A stretch of 64,000 nucleotides of DNA from Flavobacterium sp. SM15 (GCF_022012335.1 NZ_JAKLTO010000003.1:124001-188000); one strand, 5' to 3'; shown: positions 16,967-26,553, numbered from the stretch's first letter. The notes: generated by a model not told the origin, from the letters alone. Program-made: numbers and translations.

Positions 16967-18127
16967 TTACTCGATTTCGATTATTTGACCCCGATCATTA
17001 CTACTGTTGCTTCCAATCATAAATGATGAGGCTTCAGGAATGATTTTAAAGGTGTATCCTCTATTTTTATTTTTCTGCAGAAACGCAATGATTTTTTTAA
17101 ACGAAAAACTCCCGTTATCCAACAATATTTCCTTATGCTTTTCCGAAGAATTTGCTCGCGAAAATAAGGCATTTTCGTCAATATCAGCAAGACGTATCAC
17201 CTTTTTTTGCAGTTGGTTTTCCAATTTGTTTTTCAGGCTTTCATCCGATGAAAACAAAACATATTCATCAACGGTATAAACAACTTGTTTCTGCTGACTC
17301 TTCTTCAATAACGAAAAAGCAAACGCACCAATTCGCATAAAAACATCAAAAACAAATGAGCCTCCAAAATGCTTTTTATAGAAAAACTGCATTGCTTCAC
17401 GAAAACGTTTCATATACGTTCCATCACGAACAGTACTTTCTCCTTTATAATGAATAACCGAAGTTTCGTGGAAATAATAATTTGATTTCCCCGATTTCAA
17501 CACCAGATAGCTCAGATCGATATCGTCGGAATACATAAAACAGTTTTCATCAAAACCACCAACTTCAAGGTACAAATCACGCTCCATTATCATAAAAGCT
17601 CCTACAAGAATATCCACTTTGCCGGTTTGGTTTTCCGATAAATGCTGTGCGTAATATTTATTAAAAAGAGACGATTTCGGAAAGAGTTTATACAAGCCGA
17701 AGATTTTGGTAAAAGCCACCCAAGGTGTGGGTATTCCGCGTTTGCATTCCGGAAGAAAGTTCCCGGTTCCGTCGATTAGTTTACAACCGACAATTCCTAA
17801 ATCCGGTTTGGATGCCGCAAAATCAAGCACCTTTTTAAAAGTATCTTCTGCAACAACGGTATCGGGATTCAGAATACAGATGTGTTTTCCTTTGGCTTGA
17901 GCTACTCCTATATTATTACCTTTGGGAAAACCAAGATTCGCTTTATTCTCGATGAGCTTCACATTTGGAAAACAATGTCTCATCATCTCACAACTTCCAT
18001 CTACGGAAAAATTATCCACCACAATAATCTCACCTTCAATACCTTCCAACGCTTTTTGAACACTCAAAACGCATTGCTCTAAAAAATAACGAACATTGTA
18101 GTTCAGAATTATTACCGATAGTTGCAT
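16967..18127 (-). CDS. Glycosyltransferase family 2
   Basis: 386 residues. The GT-A fold occupies about 1-250: LSVIILNYNVRYFLEQC, GEIIVVDNFSVDGS, NLGFPKGNNIGV, ICILNPDTVV and YSDDIDLSYLVLKSG (the DD-x-D acceptor-site element). This is the rhamnosyltransferase-like branch that builds envelope glycans. A hydrophobic stretch (about 258-275) precedes a C-terminal extension of ~110 residues of unknown role, with no transmembrane export features. Own promoter at 18132-18162; no sugar-nucleotide genes adjoin it. Confidence 0.9.
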   Translation of the reverse strand: MQLSVIILNYNVRYFLEQCVLSVQKALEGIEGEIIVVDNFSVDGSCEMMRHCFPNVKLIENKANLGFPKGNNIGVAQAKGKHICILNPDTVVAEDTFKKVLDFAASKPDLGIVGCKLIDGTGNFLPECKRGIPTPWVAFTKIFGLYKLFPKSSLFNKYYAQHLSENQTGKVDILVGAFMIMERDLYLEVGGFDENCFMYSDDIDLSYLVLKSGKSNYYFHETSVIHYKGESTVRDGTYMKRFREAMQFFYKKHFGGSFVFDVFMRIGAFAFSLLKKSQQKQVVYTVDEYVLFSSDESLKNKLENQLQKKVIRLADIDENALFSRANSSEKHKEILLDNGSFSFKKIIAFLQKNKNRGYTFKIIPEASSFMIGSNSSNDRGQIIEIE

Positions 18128-18131
18128 TTTT

Positions 18132-18162
18132 CAAAGGTATATTTTAGTACGCAAAGTTGCAA
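18132..18162 (-). promoter_or_regulatory. Glycosyltransferase promoter
   Basis: Minus strand TTG (18162-18160), 20-nt spacer, TACCTTTG (18139-18132), an exact consensus only a few bases from the ATG at 18127. The mRNA leader is therefore very short or absent. Confidence 0.6.
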
Positions 18163-18251
18163 CGGTTCAAAGTAACAAAGTTTCATTTCAAAAGATTACT
18201 TTTGCAGCCAAGATCATTAAGATCGAATTATAAGAAGTAAAAAATAGCGTT

Positions 18252-20111
18252 GTGAATTACCTATCAGTCGAAAATATATCGAAATCCTTTGGCGAAAGAA
18301 CTTTGTTTAAAGACATTTCATTCGGAATCAACAAAGACCAAAAAATCGCGTTCATCGCCAAAAACGGTTCGGGAAAAACCTGCATCATGAAAATTATCAA
18401 TGGTGAGGATGATCCCGATACAGGTCAAGTAGTGGTCCGCAAAGACATCAAAATGGCGTTTTTGTCGCAGGATCATAATTTACAGGACGAACTAACCATT
18501 GAAGAAAGTATTTTCGCATCGGACAACGAAATTTTACACGTTATCGAGCGTTATGAAAAAGCATTGGAACGCCCTGAAGACGAAGAAGCCTATCAAAAAG
18601 CCTTCGACGATATGGACCGTCACAACGCTTGGGATTTCGAAACACAATTCAAGCAGATTCTGTTCAAACTAAAGCTGGAAGATTTCAAACTGAAAGTAAA
18701 AAACCTTTCCGGTGGACAGAAGAAACGTTTATCATTAGCCATTATTCTTATCAATCGTCCGGATTTACTAATTCTGGATGAGCCTACCAACCACCTTGAT
18801 TTAGAAATGATCGAATGGCTGGAAAGTTATTTCGCCAAAGAAAACATCACCTTGTTTATGGTTACCCACGACCGTTTCTTTTTGGAGCGTGTTTGTAACG
18901 AAATCATCGAACTGGACAACGGTAAACTTTATCAATATAAAGGAAATTACTCCTATTATTTAGAGAAAAAAGAAGAACGCATCGCTTCTGAAAATGCAAC
19001 GATTGATAAAGCACAAAACCTTTTCGTAAAGGAATTGGCCTGGATGCGCCGTCAACCAAAAGCAAGAACCACTAAATCGAAATCGCGTCAGGACGACTTC
19101 TATAAAATCAAGGAAGTAGCCGAAAGCCGCAGAAAAGAAAACGTAGTGGAACTGGAAATCAACATGGAACGTATGGGAAGTAAGATTATCGAACTTCACA
19201 AAATCTCCAAAAAATTCGGCGATAAAGTCATTCTAAATGATTTTACGTTTGATTTTCAACGCGGGGCACGAATTGGTATCATAGGGAAAAACGGAACCGG
19301 AAAATCGACATTTCTTAACTTATTAACGGGAACCATTCCAGCTGACAGCGGAAAAGTTGTGGTTGGTGACACCATAAAAATCGGTTATTACACACAAAGC
19401 GGTATCAATCCGAAACCGGGACAACGTGTGATTGATATTATAAAGGAATACGGCGAATACATTCCGCTAGCCAAAGGACGCATTATTTCGGCTTCACAAT
19501 TATTGGAACGCTTTTTATTCGACGCCAAAAAACAATACGATTACGTTGAAAAGTTAAGCGGTGGTGAATTAAAACGTTTGTATTTGTGTACCGTTTTAAT
19601 TCAGAACCCGAACTTTTTGATTCTCGATGAACCGACCAACGATTTGGACATTGTAACGCTGAACGTATTGGAAAGTTTCCTTTTGGATTATCCCGGCTGT
19701 TTGTTGGTTGTAAGTCACGACCGTTATTTCATGGACAAAATCGTGGATCATTTGTTTGTATTTAGAGGACAAGGCGAAATTGAAAACTTCCCCGGGAATT
19801 ATTCCGATTTCAGAGCCTATGAAGACAGCGTGGAGCCCGTAAAAGAAGAACCGAAGGAAAAAGTAAATTGGAAACAGAACAATCCAACTTCATCAGGATT
19901 AACGTTTAATGAACAGAAAGAATTTCAGAAAATCGAGCGTGAAATAAAAGAGTTAGAGCTTAAGAAAAAAGAAATCGAACAATTATTTTCAGACGGAAAA
20001 GTAGCGGATGCAGATATCGAAAAGAAAGCCAATGAATTGCAGAATGTGATTAAAAAAATGGAAGAAAAAGAGGAACGCTGGTTTGAACTTTCTTCTAAAT
20101 TGGAAGGATAA
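18252..20111 (+). CDS. ABC-F ATPase, Uup-like
   Basis: 619 residues from GTG 18252. Two ATPase cassettes and no membrane domain: first Walker A AKNGSGKT, signature LSGGQKKR, Walker B LLILDEPTNHLD; second Walker A GKNGTGKS, signature LSGGELKR, Walker B FLILDEPTNDLD. The inter-domain linker is Arg-rich (MRRQPKARTTKSKSR), and a C-terminal coiled coil (about 545-619) of Lys/Glu heptads is like that of Uup, which binds DNA or ribosomes. ABC-F proteins act on ribosomes in translation or antibiotic tolerance. A perfect -7 box TACTTTTG is at 18197-18204. A second ABC-F lies at 44430. Confidence 0.93.
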   Translation: MNYLSVENISKSFGERTLFKDISFGINKDQKIAFIAKNGSGKTCIMKIINGEDDPDTGQVVVRKDIKMAFLSQDHNLQDELTIEESIFASDNEILHVIERYEKALERPEDEEAYQKAFDDMDRHNAWDFETQFKQILFKLKLEDFKLKVKNLSGGQKKRLSLAIILINRPDLLILDEPTNHLDLEMIEWLESYFAKENITLFMVTHDRFFLERVCNEIIELDNGKLYQYKGNYSYYLEKKEERIASENATIDKAQNLFVKELAWMRRQPKARTTKSKSRQDDFYKIKEVAESRRKENVVELEINMERMGSKIIELHKISKKFGDKVILNDFTFDFQRGARIGIIGKNGTGKSTFLNLLTGTIPADSGKVVVGDTIKIGYYTQSGINPKPGQRVIDIIKEYGEYIPLAKGRIISASQLLERFLFDAKKQYDYVEKLSGGELKRLYLCTVLIQNPNFLILDEPTNDLDIVTLNVLESFLLDYPGCLLVVSHDRYFMDKIVDHLFVFRGQGEIENFPGNYSDFRAYEDSVEPVKEEPKEKVNWKQNNPTSSGLTFNEQKEFQKIEREIKELELKKKEIEQLFSDGKVADADIEKKANELQNVIKKMEEKEERWFELSSKLEG

Positions 20112-20160
20112 AAAAAGTGAACCGTCACAGTTAGCAGTGCCTAACGTTATTAAAATTCAT

Positions 20161-20202
20161 AAACCCTCAACAGAATTTTATTTTGTTGTGGGTTTGTTTT
20201 TT
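20161..20202 (+). terminator. Terminator of the ABC-F gene
   Basis: AAACCC-T-CAACA pairs with TGTTG-T-GGGTTT across a ~10-nt loop, followed by a T-run. The rest of 20112-20352 shows nothing clear. Confidence 0.7.
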
Positions 20203-20352
20203 CAGCAAATAACAATTTTAATTTTGCAAAAATTTTACTGACAAATCAAAAGGCGATTACAGTTTTACAGCTTGTTTATATTTAATAAAAAATAAAGTTT
20301 TACGTTTACCAGAATTATACTCTAAGCGAATAAAACCTATAACTCTATCAAA

Positions 20353-21255
20353 ATGAAACTCCTATTAGTAATAATCATTAACCTCTTTATATCAAAAATT
20401 TATAGTCAAAATAAAATCATAACCACATACGACGCAACTAAAAACACAGCCATAGAAAATGTGAATTTTATATTTAATGAGGGAACCAAATACCGTTCAG
20501 ACAAAAATGGCAAGGTGATATTAAAGTCGATTCCTTCTGAAAATCTAACGATTACACATATTGCCTACGATAGCATACCTACTAAAATTTCATTCCTGAG
20601 AGATACGGTTTTCTTAAACAAGAAAATCACCAAACTCAATGAGATTCTTATCCCTAAAAAGAAAATAAAAATAATTTACCCTAAAAAATCGGTTGCCAAT
20701 TTAAATCCCAGAAACTATGGAACATCAGCTCCATTAGATGAAAAAAGCAAATATGCAGTTCATATTCCGAACAATTTGAGTGTTACTTTTTTTATTAAAA
20801 GTATTACATTAGAACCCACTGATTTTACGGTTGCTTATTTTAATGAGAACGATAAAATCAAATCCAAACATTATAAAAATCAGAAATACGCTCCTTTTAA
20901 ACTAAACCTATATACGGTTGATTCTGTATATGGTATTCCCGATCAACCCATTTTTGAGAATGATTTTATTTTAAAATTAGAGGACGGTAAAAAATACGTA
21001 ACTCTTAAATTGGACAATCAAATAGAAATAAACAATACTGGCTTTTTTATAGTACTTTCCCCCTTGTCAAAAGAAGAATATGAAAACCTGGCTTTTGAAA
21101 GAGCTCCTGCTTTTAAACATATTCAAGCAAATAAAGATATTGAATATAAAGTCCTGACAAAAAATGAAAGGGTTGATTACAGCATTTGGAAACAGACACA
21201 ACGAAGCAAAGATTACAATCAGGTTTTATATTTTGAATTAGAAATAGAATATTAA
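20353..21255 (+). CDS. Secreted protein with carboxypeptidase-like regulatory domain, unknown function
   Basis: 300 residues with a signal peptide (MKLLLVIIINLFISKIYSQ). Residues about 20-100 look like the beta-sandwich CarboxypepD_reg fold found at the N terminus of many Bacteroidota envelope proteins (AIENVNFIFNEGTKYRSDKNGKVILKSIP). The remaining 200 residues are beta-rich (FIKSITLEPTDFTVAYFNEN..., FKLNLYTVDSVYGIPDQPI) and not recognised. No T9SS tail. It stands alone before a long gene-poor stretch. Periplasmic or outer-surface location is inferred. Confidence 0.75.
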   Translation: MKLLLVIIINLFISKIYSQNKIITTYDATKNTAIENVNFIFNEGTKYRSDKNGKVILKSIPSENLTITHIAYDSIPTKISFLRDTVFLNKKITKLNEILIPKKKIKIIYPKKSVANLNPRNYGTSAPLDEKSKYAVHIPNNLSVTFFIKSITLEPTDFTVAYFNENDKIKSKHYKNQKYAPFKLNLYTVDSVYGIPDQPIFENDFILKLEDGKKYVTLKLDNQIEINNTGFFIVLSPLSKEEYENLAFERAPAFKHIQANKDIEYKVLTKNERVDYSIWKQTQRSKDYNQVLYFELEIEY

Positions 21256-21526
21256 CCACTACTGCTAAAAATAGTTTGAAAGTTTGAGTCTTCGTCGAAC
21301 TATACAATAGTTCTAGATTAAACTGCGAAAATGACATTGCTCCCCCTAATAATGAGTTAACAGCAAGCGCCATAACGACCGTTAAAACGCTGTGAATTAA
21401 TCATTAGCAAACTCTAAAAAACTTCCAAGAAATTCTTTAGAATATTTTAACCGCAGGTAAAATTATCATTTCCTCATCTAGATTTATTGCTTGCGCATTT
21501 TTATTTATTACTACTTGCTTTTTTTT
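21256..21526. other. Gene-free stretch before the 21-bp array
   Basis: No convincing gene, hairpin or promoter was seen in these ~270 bases. Short open frames here have no start context or recognisable protein. Together with 21744-21898 it flanks the tandem array; neither side looks like a known insertion sequence. Confidence 0.5.
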
Positions 21527-21743
21527 GATACTGTTTATCAATTTTTTAATACTGCTTATTAATTTTTTAATACTGCTTATTAATTTTTTGATACTACTTA
21601 TCAATTTTTTGATACTGCTTATCAATTTTTTGATACTGCTTATCAATTTTTTAATACTGCTTATCAATTTTTTGATACAGCTTATCAATTTTTTGATACA
21701 GCTTATCAATTTTTTGATACAGCTTATCAATTTTTTGATACAG
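21527..21743. repeat. 21-bp tandem array, 10.3 units, phased T6 tracts
   Basis: The unit is GATACTGCTTATCAATTTTTT, ten full copies from 21527 to 21736 plus 7 bases of an eleventh. Units differ by single bases: position 1 is A in units 2, 3 and 7; position 6 is A in units 4 and 8-10 in different contexts (GATACTA in 4, GATACAG in 8-10); C-to-T changes occur in units 1-3. No unit has an indel. Because 21 is seven codons, open frames run through the array on both strands, giving heptad peptides (minus: LISSIKK or QKIDKLY; plus: LLINFLI). None has a convincing start. Confidence 0.95.
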
Positions 21744-21898
21744 TGAAAAGAAACTCCTTATTGCATATACTCTTTTGGCACTCTTAACTTTATAATAGAA
21801 GTGAAATAACTCAAAGAAGGCAGCCGTTAACAGCGGTTTCATGAAATGGCTGGCACTGGTTCATAATGGCATGAAGTCGGCAGGACATACATAACACA

Positions 21899-21936
21899 AA
21901 AAACCACAGCAAACTAAAAGTCTGCTGTGGTTTTTT
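21899..21936. terminator. Terminator of the zinc-ribbon SDR gene
   Basis: The 11-bp stem AAACCACAGCA / TGCTGTGGTTT has an 11-nt loop and A/T runs both sides, 19 bases beyond the SDR stop. Confidence 0.85.
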
Positions 21937-21954
21937 ATTAAACGTTTATGTGAA

Positions 21955-23508
21955 TTACCAAGCTATCGGCACATAATCTTTTAAAAATTTCCCGCACCAA
22001 TGTTTTCCGGTATTAATTCCATCAAATAAAGGATCCATAACGCGGGCTGCTCCATCAACAATGTCAAGTGGTGGCTGAAAATCTTCTTCTTCCTGTTTTC
22101 GTTTTGCCAATTCAGCCGGATCTTCATCGGTAACCCAACCCGTATCGACTGCATTCATAAAAATACCTTCTTTCGCCAATTCACCGGCAGCCGTATGCGT
22201 TAACATATTCAATGCGGCTTTGGCCATATTGGTATGCGGATGACGGGCATCTTTATACCCATAATAAAACTTGCCTTCCATCGCGGAAACATTGATGATG
22301 TGTTTTTGGCCGGTGTTGTCTTTCTTCATAACTTCTGCAAGACGATTACACAATACAAAAGGCGCTACCGAATTTACCAATTGCACTTCGATCATTTCCG
22401 TGGTTTCGATTTGCCCTAGTTTTAAACGCCAGCTGTTGGTTTTTCTTAAATCGACTTGTTGCAAATCGGCATCCAACTCGCCTTCCGGAAAAACCTCGTT
22501 CGTTACTAACGCATTATCAAAAGAGTAAGGAATCTGCGATAATTGAGCCGAAGCCCGAAGTCCAATTCCCGGTTCCGGTCCGTGCCAGGTTACCGGCATA
22601 TTCTGATTGGAAGAGGCGCCGGAAGTCAATAGTTTCAATTCCTGCAAACAATCGGTATGGTCGAACAATAAATCCTGTACTTGTTTAGGCAATGAAGCAA
22701 CCGGACGTTCTTCATTCTCCATTAAATGCGTATAAAATCCTGCCGGACGCCTTACCGTTTGGGCTGCGTTGTTGATCAGAATATCCAAACGTCCGTATTT
22801 TTGCTCGATAAAATTGCAGAAAATCTCTACACTGGGAATGTGTCGCAAATCCAATCCGTGAATTTTTAACCGATGACCCCATTCCATAAAATCTTCTTCC
22901 TGAGCAAAACGCAATGCGGAATCAACCGGAAAACGAGTGGTTGCAACAACTGTAGCTCCGCCACGTAAAAGCATCAGCGTAATATGATACCCGATTTTTA
23001 AGCGTGAACCTGTCACTACCGCGATTTGTCCTTTTACATTTGCCGTTTGAAAACGTTTAGCGTAATTAAAATCGCCGCAATCACAACACATCGTATCGTA
23101 AAAATGATGCAGTTTGGTAAACGGTGTTTTGCAGACGTAACAATTTCTTGGTGTTTCCAATTCCAATTGCTCTTTATTGGCTAAATCCGCAGCTGCCAAT
23201 AATTTTGGTGCAATAAAAATACTTGCCTCGCGAGCACTTCGGATCCCGGTTTCTTTTCGAGCAGTTTTGTCTGCATTTTCCTTTTTGCGTTTGGCTACTA
23301 ACCTTCCGTCCTTTTTTCTGCGGGAAAGTTCCTCTCTGTCTGGTCTGGAGAATTGCCCTGCCGCTTTAATTAAGGCTGTTCGCTGCTCTTTAGGAATATC
23401 GAATATTTGATCAGTATTCGTATTTAATTGCGTTAATAGCGCTATGCATTTATCAATTTCTTCCGAAGTTAATGCGTTTGTATTTTCTATTTCATCTTTC
23501 GTCTTCAT
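21955..23508 (-). CDS. SDR-family oxidoreductase with N-terminal zinc ribbon
   Basis: 517 residues from ATG 23508. A longer frame reaches 23649, but the promoter at 23547-23574 starts transcription near 23542, which excludes it. Domains: helical, charged N-terminal part (1-118); a four-Cys ribbon, C-x2-C (Cys123, Cys126) and C-x2-C or CC-x-C (Cys141-144); then a Rossmann SDR (160-517) with [25 protein letters not shown] and SAMEG (Ser408). Before the usual Lys (Lys430 in MAKAALNML) the Tyr position is Thr426; YYGYK (415-419) is the only nearby Y-x3-K. A large insert sits at 270-370. Substrate unknown. Confidence 0.88.
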   Translation of the reverse strand: MKTKDEIENTNALTSEEIDKCIALLTQLNTNTDQIFDIPKEQRTALIKAAGQFSRPDREELSRRKKDGRLVAKRKKENADKTARKETGIRSAREASIFIAPKLLAAADLANKEQLELETPRNCYVCKTPFTKLHHFYDTMCCDCGDFNYAKRFQTANVKGQIAVVTGSRLKIGYHITLMLLRGGATVVATTRFPVDSALRFAQEEDFMEWGHRLKIHGLDLRHIPSVEIFCNFIEQKYGRLDILINNAAQTVRRPAGFYTHLMENEERPVASLPKQVQDLLFDHTDCLQELKLLTSGASSNQNMPVTWHGPEPGIGLRASAQLSQIPYSFDNALVTNEVFPEGELDADLQQVDLRKTNSWRLKLGQIETTEMIEVQLVNSVAPFVLCNRLAEVMKKDNTGQKHIINVSAMEGKFYYGYKDARHPHTNMAKAALNMLTHTAAGELAKEGIFMNAVDTGWVTDEDPAELAKRKQEEEDFQPPLDIVDGAARVMDPLFDGINTGKHWCGKFLKDYVPIAW

Positions 23509-23546
23509 AAAACAAGGTGTCGATTTTGGCGAAACTGCCAAGGCTG

Positions 23547-23574
23547 CAAATATAGTTTTTAAATCCGGTTTCAA
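23547..23574 (-). promoter_or_regulatory. Zinc-ribbon SDR promoter; decides its start codon
   Basis: Minus strand TTG (23574-23572), 17-nt spacer, TATATTTG (23554-23547), exact consensus. It lies inside the longer open frame, so translation must begin downstream, at ATG 23508. Confidence 0.72.
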
Positions 23575-23653
23575 CTTTTTACCGTAAAGGATTCCATGTT
23601 TCTGAAATGACTTTGTATCTTCGCCTTCTGTTTGTAAAACCTTGTGCACTACT

Positions 23654-24433
23654 ATGCTGTTTCAAATAAAAGCCTACCTGAATTTCCTCTGGCACTCCAA
23701 AAACCAACACGGAGTCCATTCGCCGTTTGTGTATTCTTTGGTAACGAAATGTTTTTACGATAAAAAAGTAAAACCGGAATACAAAATACTGAGGGAATAC
23801 CGCAATGCATTGCTTCGTAACAAAAACACCATTGAAGTAACGGATTTTGGTGCCGGATCAAGGGTTTTTAAATCAAACAAAAGACAAATTTCCAAGATTG
23901 CCGAAACCGCAGGAATTACACCGAAACGTGCCGAATTGTTGTGCCGAATCGTCAATTATTTTCAACCCGAAACCATTTTAGAAATCGGAACCTCGTTAGG
24001 ATTAGCAACTTCTGCCCTTTCACTTGGTAATCCGAAAGCAAAAATCACCACATTGGAAGGCTGTCCTGAAACATCCGGCGTAGCTCAACATCAATTTCAA
24101 AAATTTACTTTAAACAATATAGAACCTGTTATAACGGAGTTCAAAGATTATTTTTCAAAAGCTGCGACTGGAAACTGCGACTGGAAACTAATCTACTTTG
24201 ATGGCAACCATTCCAAACAGGCAACTTTAGATTATTTTGAACAATTACTACCAACCATTACCAACGATACGGTTTGGATTTTCGATGACATTCATTGGTC
24301 AGAAGACATGGAAGAGGCTTGGGAAATTATAAAAAACCATCCAAAAGTTACCGTAACCATTGACACGTTTCAATGGGGACTTGTATTCTTTCGTTACGAA
24401 CAAGAAAAAGAACATTTTATCATCCGAATCTAG
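23654..24433 (+). CDS. Class I SAM-dependent methyltransferase
   Basis: 259 residues from ATG 23654 (an in-frame ATG four codons upstream is possible). The Rossmann core has [16 protein letters not shown] (SAM site), [30 protein letters not shown] and [16 protein letters not shown], as in O-methyltransferase-type class I enzymes. The N-terminal ~90 residues ([28 protein letters not shown]) form a conserved Flavobacteriaceae lead segment. It faces the SDR gene divergently. A 13-bp tandem duplication at 24163-24188 lies within the coding region. The substrate is unknown. Confidence 0.88.
   Translation: MLFQIKAYLNFLWHSKNQHGVHSPFVYSLVTKCFYDKKVKPEYKILREYRNALLRNKNTIEVTDFGAGSRVFKSNKRQISKIAETAGITPKRAELLCRIVNYFQPETILEIGTSLGLATSALSLGNPKAKITTLEGCPETSGVAQHQFQKFTLNNIEPVITEFKDYFSKAATGNCDWKLIYFDGNHSKQATLDYFEQLLPTITNDTVWIFDDIHWSEDMEEAWEIIKNHPKVTVTIDTFQWGLVFFRYEQEKEHFIIRI
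24163..24188 (+). repeat. 13-bp tandem duplication inside the methyltransferase gene
   Basis: TGCGACTGGAAAC occurs twice head to tail. Since 13 is not a multiple of 3 the copies are read in different frames, giving ATGNCDWK at a surface loop before the strand LIYFD. Confidence 0.8.
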
Positions 24434-24441
24434 GTTTTTAG

Positions 24442-24449
24442 TACCTTTG
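24442..24449 (+). promoter_or_regulatory. -7 box of the carbonic anhydrase gene
   Basis: TACCTTTG matches TAnnTTTG exactly, 20 bases before ATG 24469; no TTG at the right distance upstream. Confidence 0.5.
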
Positions 24450-24468
24450 AAGTACTAAAACAACACCG

Positions 24469-25098
24469 ATGAACATCGAACAAATCTTTGAGAACAATCG
24501 TCACTGGATTTCCCAAAAACTGCAGGGCGATCAGAATTATTTTGAAAATTTATCTAAAGGTCAGTCTCCCGAATTTCTTTATATTGGCTGTTCCGACAGT
24601 CGTGTAACTGCTGAAGAACTCATGGGCTTAGCCCCCGGTCAGGTTTTTGTTCACCGCAACATCGCCAACATGGTCCCTAACACCGATTTGAACTCGATGT
24701 CGGTAATTAATTATGCCGTTCAGCATTTAAAAGTTAATCACATTGTAGTTTGCGGTCATTATGGTTGTGGAGGCGTAAAAGCGGCCATGCAGCAATCGGA
24801 TTTAGGCATTTTAAATCCTTGGCTGAGGAATATTCGCGATGTGTACCGCATCCACAAAAAAGAATTGAATGCCATTGTAGACGAAGAAAAAAAATACGAG
24901 CGGCTAACAGAACTCAATGTTCAGGAACAGTGTATTAACATCATAAAAACTGCAGATGTTCAAAAAGCATTTCATGAGCGTGGCTTAAAAGTTTATGGCT
25001 GGATTTTCGATATTAAATCGGGAAAACTGATTGATTTGGAAATCGATTTCAACGAAATACTCAAAGATATCACCGAAATATACAAGATAACCTTCTAA
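24469..25098 (+). CDS. Beta-class carbonic anhydrase
   Basis: 209 residues, full length. Zinc ligands and the Asp-Arg dyad are intact: CSDSRV (Cys41, Asp43, Arg45) and HYGCGG (His97, Cys100). It interconverts CO2 and bicarbonate in the cytoplasm, supplying bicarbonate for carboxylases and pH balance. VHRNIANMVP and INYAVQHLKVNHIVVCGH are typical of the family. It is transcribed from its own -7 box; no transporter such as SulP is adjacent. Confidence 0.97.
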   Translation: MNIEQIFENNRHWISQKLQGDQNYFENLSKGQSPEFLYIGCSDSRVTAEELMGLAPGQVFVHRNIANMVPNTDLNSMSVINYAVQHLKVNHIVVCGHYGCGGVKAAMQQSDLGILNPWLRNIRDVYRIHKKELNAIVDEEKKYERLTELNVQEQCINIIKTADVQKAFHERGLKVYGWIFDIKSGKLIDLEIDFNEILKDITEIYKITF

Positions 25099-25197
25099 CA
25101 AATTCATTTACAGAATTTTAACAAATAAATAACACCTCCAAAAAACATAATCGACAGTTAAATTGGTAACTTTAATAGCTAATTAAAAACTGTAATT

Positions 25198-25683
25198 ATG
25201 AACATCAGCGATTTATTAATCCCCGAATTACATCACGAAGTAGCCTTAACCGAAAAATTTTTACGCAGGATTCCTGAAAACAAATTTGACTGGCAACCGC
25301 ATTCCAAATCAATGAATGTAAAACAATTAGCCAGTCATTTAGCAGAAATTCCAAGTTGGATTTCCGGCACGATGGATATGGATGAGATGGATATGGGAGG
25401 CTATACACCCCCAATGTACAATTCGGTCGATGAAATGGTAAATGTTTTAAAAGAAAATGCCAAAAACGCTGAAATTTCATTAAAAAAGGCAGACGAAGAA
25501 TACCAGAAAAACTGGAAAATGACACAAAACGGGCAAACCTTAATGGAAATGCCTAAATATAATGTGTTGCGCAGCATGGTGCTAAACCAACTACCGCATC
25601 ACAGGGCTCAATTGGGTGTTTATTTACGATTACTAGACGAGTCAGTTCCATCCAGTTATGGCCCATCGGCAGATGAGCAATAG
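25198..25683 (+). CDS. DinB-family four-helix protein
   Basis: 161 residues, an all-helical bundle of the DinB/YfiT type (not the polymerase DinB). Candidate metal ligands are in VKQLASHLAEIP (His47) and NQLPHHRAQLGVYLRLL, where the last helix carries the paired His; the ending VPSSYGPSADE is common in this family. Members act as metal-dependent transferases, several using thiol cofactors such as bacillithiol, which is interesting because bshC is in the same window. That link is inference. Confidence 0.88.
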   Translation: MNISDLLIPELHHEVALTEKFLRRIPENKFDWQPHSKSMNVKQLASHLAEIPSWISGTMDMDEMDMGGYTPPMYNSVDEMVNVLKENAKNAEISLKKADEEYQKNWKMTQNGQTLMEMPKYNVLRSMVLNQLPHHRAQLGVYLRLLDESVPSSYGPSADEQ

Positions 25684-25712
25684 CTCATCGTCATATCATA
25701 CTTTTTTTATTG

Positions 25713-25743
25713 CTCCCCGTTCGTTTCACGGGGAGTTTTTTTT
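25713..25743 (+). terminator. Terminator of the DinB gene
   Basis: Stem CTCCCCG / CGGGGAG, 9-nt loop, then eight T. Confidence 0.88.
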
Positions 25744-25827
25744 ATCGTGTAACAAACTGTAAAAATTTTCTACTTATATCCGTATAAAAATCCGTTTTTG
25801 TACTTTTAAGAACTGAAAATTAGCACC

Positions 25828-26517
25828 ATGTCACAAGCGATTATTGATATCAAAGGAATTACACGCGACTTTCCACTGGGAAACGAAACCGTATATGTTT
25901 TAAAAGGAATTGATTTACACATTAACAAAGGGGAATATGTAGCCCTGATGGGACCTTCCGGTTCCGGAAAATCAACTTTGATGAACATTTTGGGCTGTCT
26001 CGATACCCCAACAGCCGGAAGTTACGTATTAAACGGAAAAGATGTCAGCCAAATGCAGGATGACGAACTAGCTGAAATCCGTAACAAAGAAATCGGATTC
26101 GTATTCCAAACCTTCAACCTTTTGCCAAGAACTACTGCTTTAGACAACGTTGCTTTACCTATGGTTTATGCCGGACATGGTAAAGAAAGCCGCAATGAAA
26201 GAGCAACAACAGTTTTAACCCAAGTTGGCCTATCCGACCGTATGGATCACAAACCTAACCAACTTTCTGGTGGTCAGCGCCAGCGTGTTGCCGTTGCCAG
26301 AGCTTTGGTGAATCATCCTTCCATCATTTTAGCCGATGAGCCAACCGGAAACCTGGACAGTAAAACCTCTGTGGAAATCATGAACCTTTTCGACGAAATC
26401 CATGCCAACGGAAACACCGTAATTCTGGTAACCCACGAGGAAGATATTGCCAAACACGCCCACCGCATTATCCGTTTAAAGGATGGTTTAATTGAAAGTG
26501 ATAATCCGAACAGATAG
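25828..26517 (+). CDS. ABC transporter ATPase, LolD/MacB type
   Basis: 229 residues with GPSGSGKST (Walker A), [15 protein letters not shown] (signature), [10 protein letters not shown] (Walker B) and the switch His in LVTHEE. The sequence [28 protein letters not shown] is typical of the LolD/MacB group, which powers lipoprotein release or export. No permease gene adjoins it, so the partner must be elsewhere. A one-mismatch -7 box TACTTTTA is located just upstream. Confidence 0.92.
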   Translation: MSQAIIDIKGITRDFPLGNETVYVLKGIDLHINKGEYVALMGPSGSGKSTLMNILGCLDTPTAGSYVLNGKDVSQMQDDELAEIRNKEIGFVFQTFNLLPRTTALDNVALPMVYAGHGKESRNERATTVLTQVGLSDRMDHKPNQLSGGQRQRVAVARALVNHPSIILADEPTGNLDSKTSVEIMNLFDEIHANGNTVILVTHEEDIAKHAHRIIRLKDGLIESDNPNR

Positions 26518-26553
26518 CTAAAATTTTCTGTCTCAAACTCAAATTATCTAAAC

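Noticed and set aside
21527-21743. CRISPR array
   Set aside because: Units are directly adjacent with no spacers, and no cas genes are near.
21437-21842. Open frames through the 21-bp array (LISSIKK, QKIDKLY, LLINFLI)
   Set aside because: They exist because 21 is a multiple of 3. Starts are TTG inside the array or weak ATG; one frame is cut by the A variant in unit 7. Kept only as a finding, not as a gene.
23509-23649. 47-codon extension of the zinc-ribbon SDR
   Set aside because: The promoter for the gene lies inside it.
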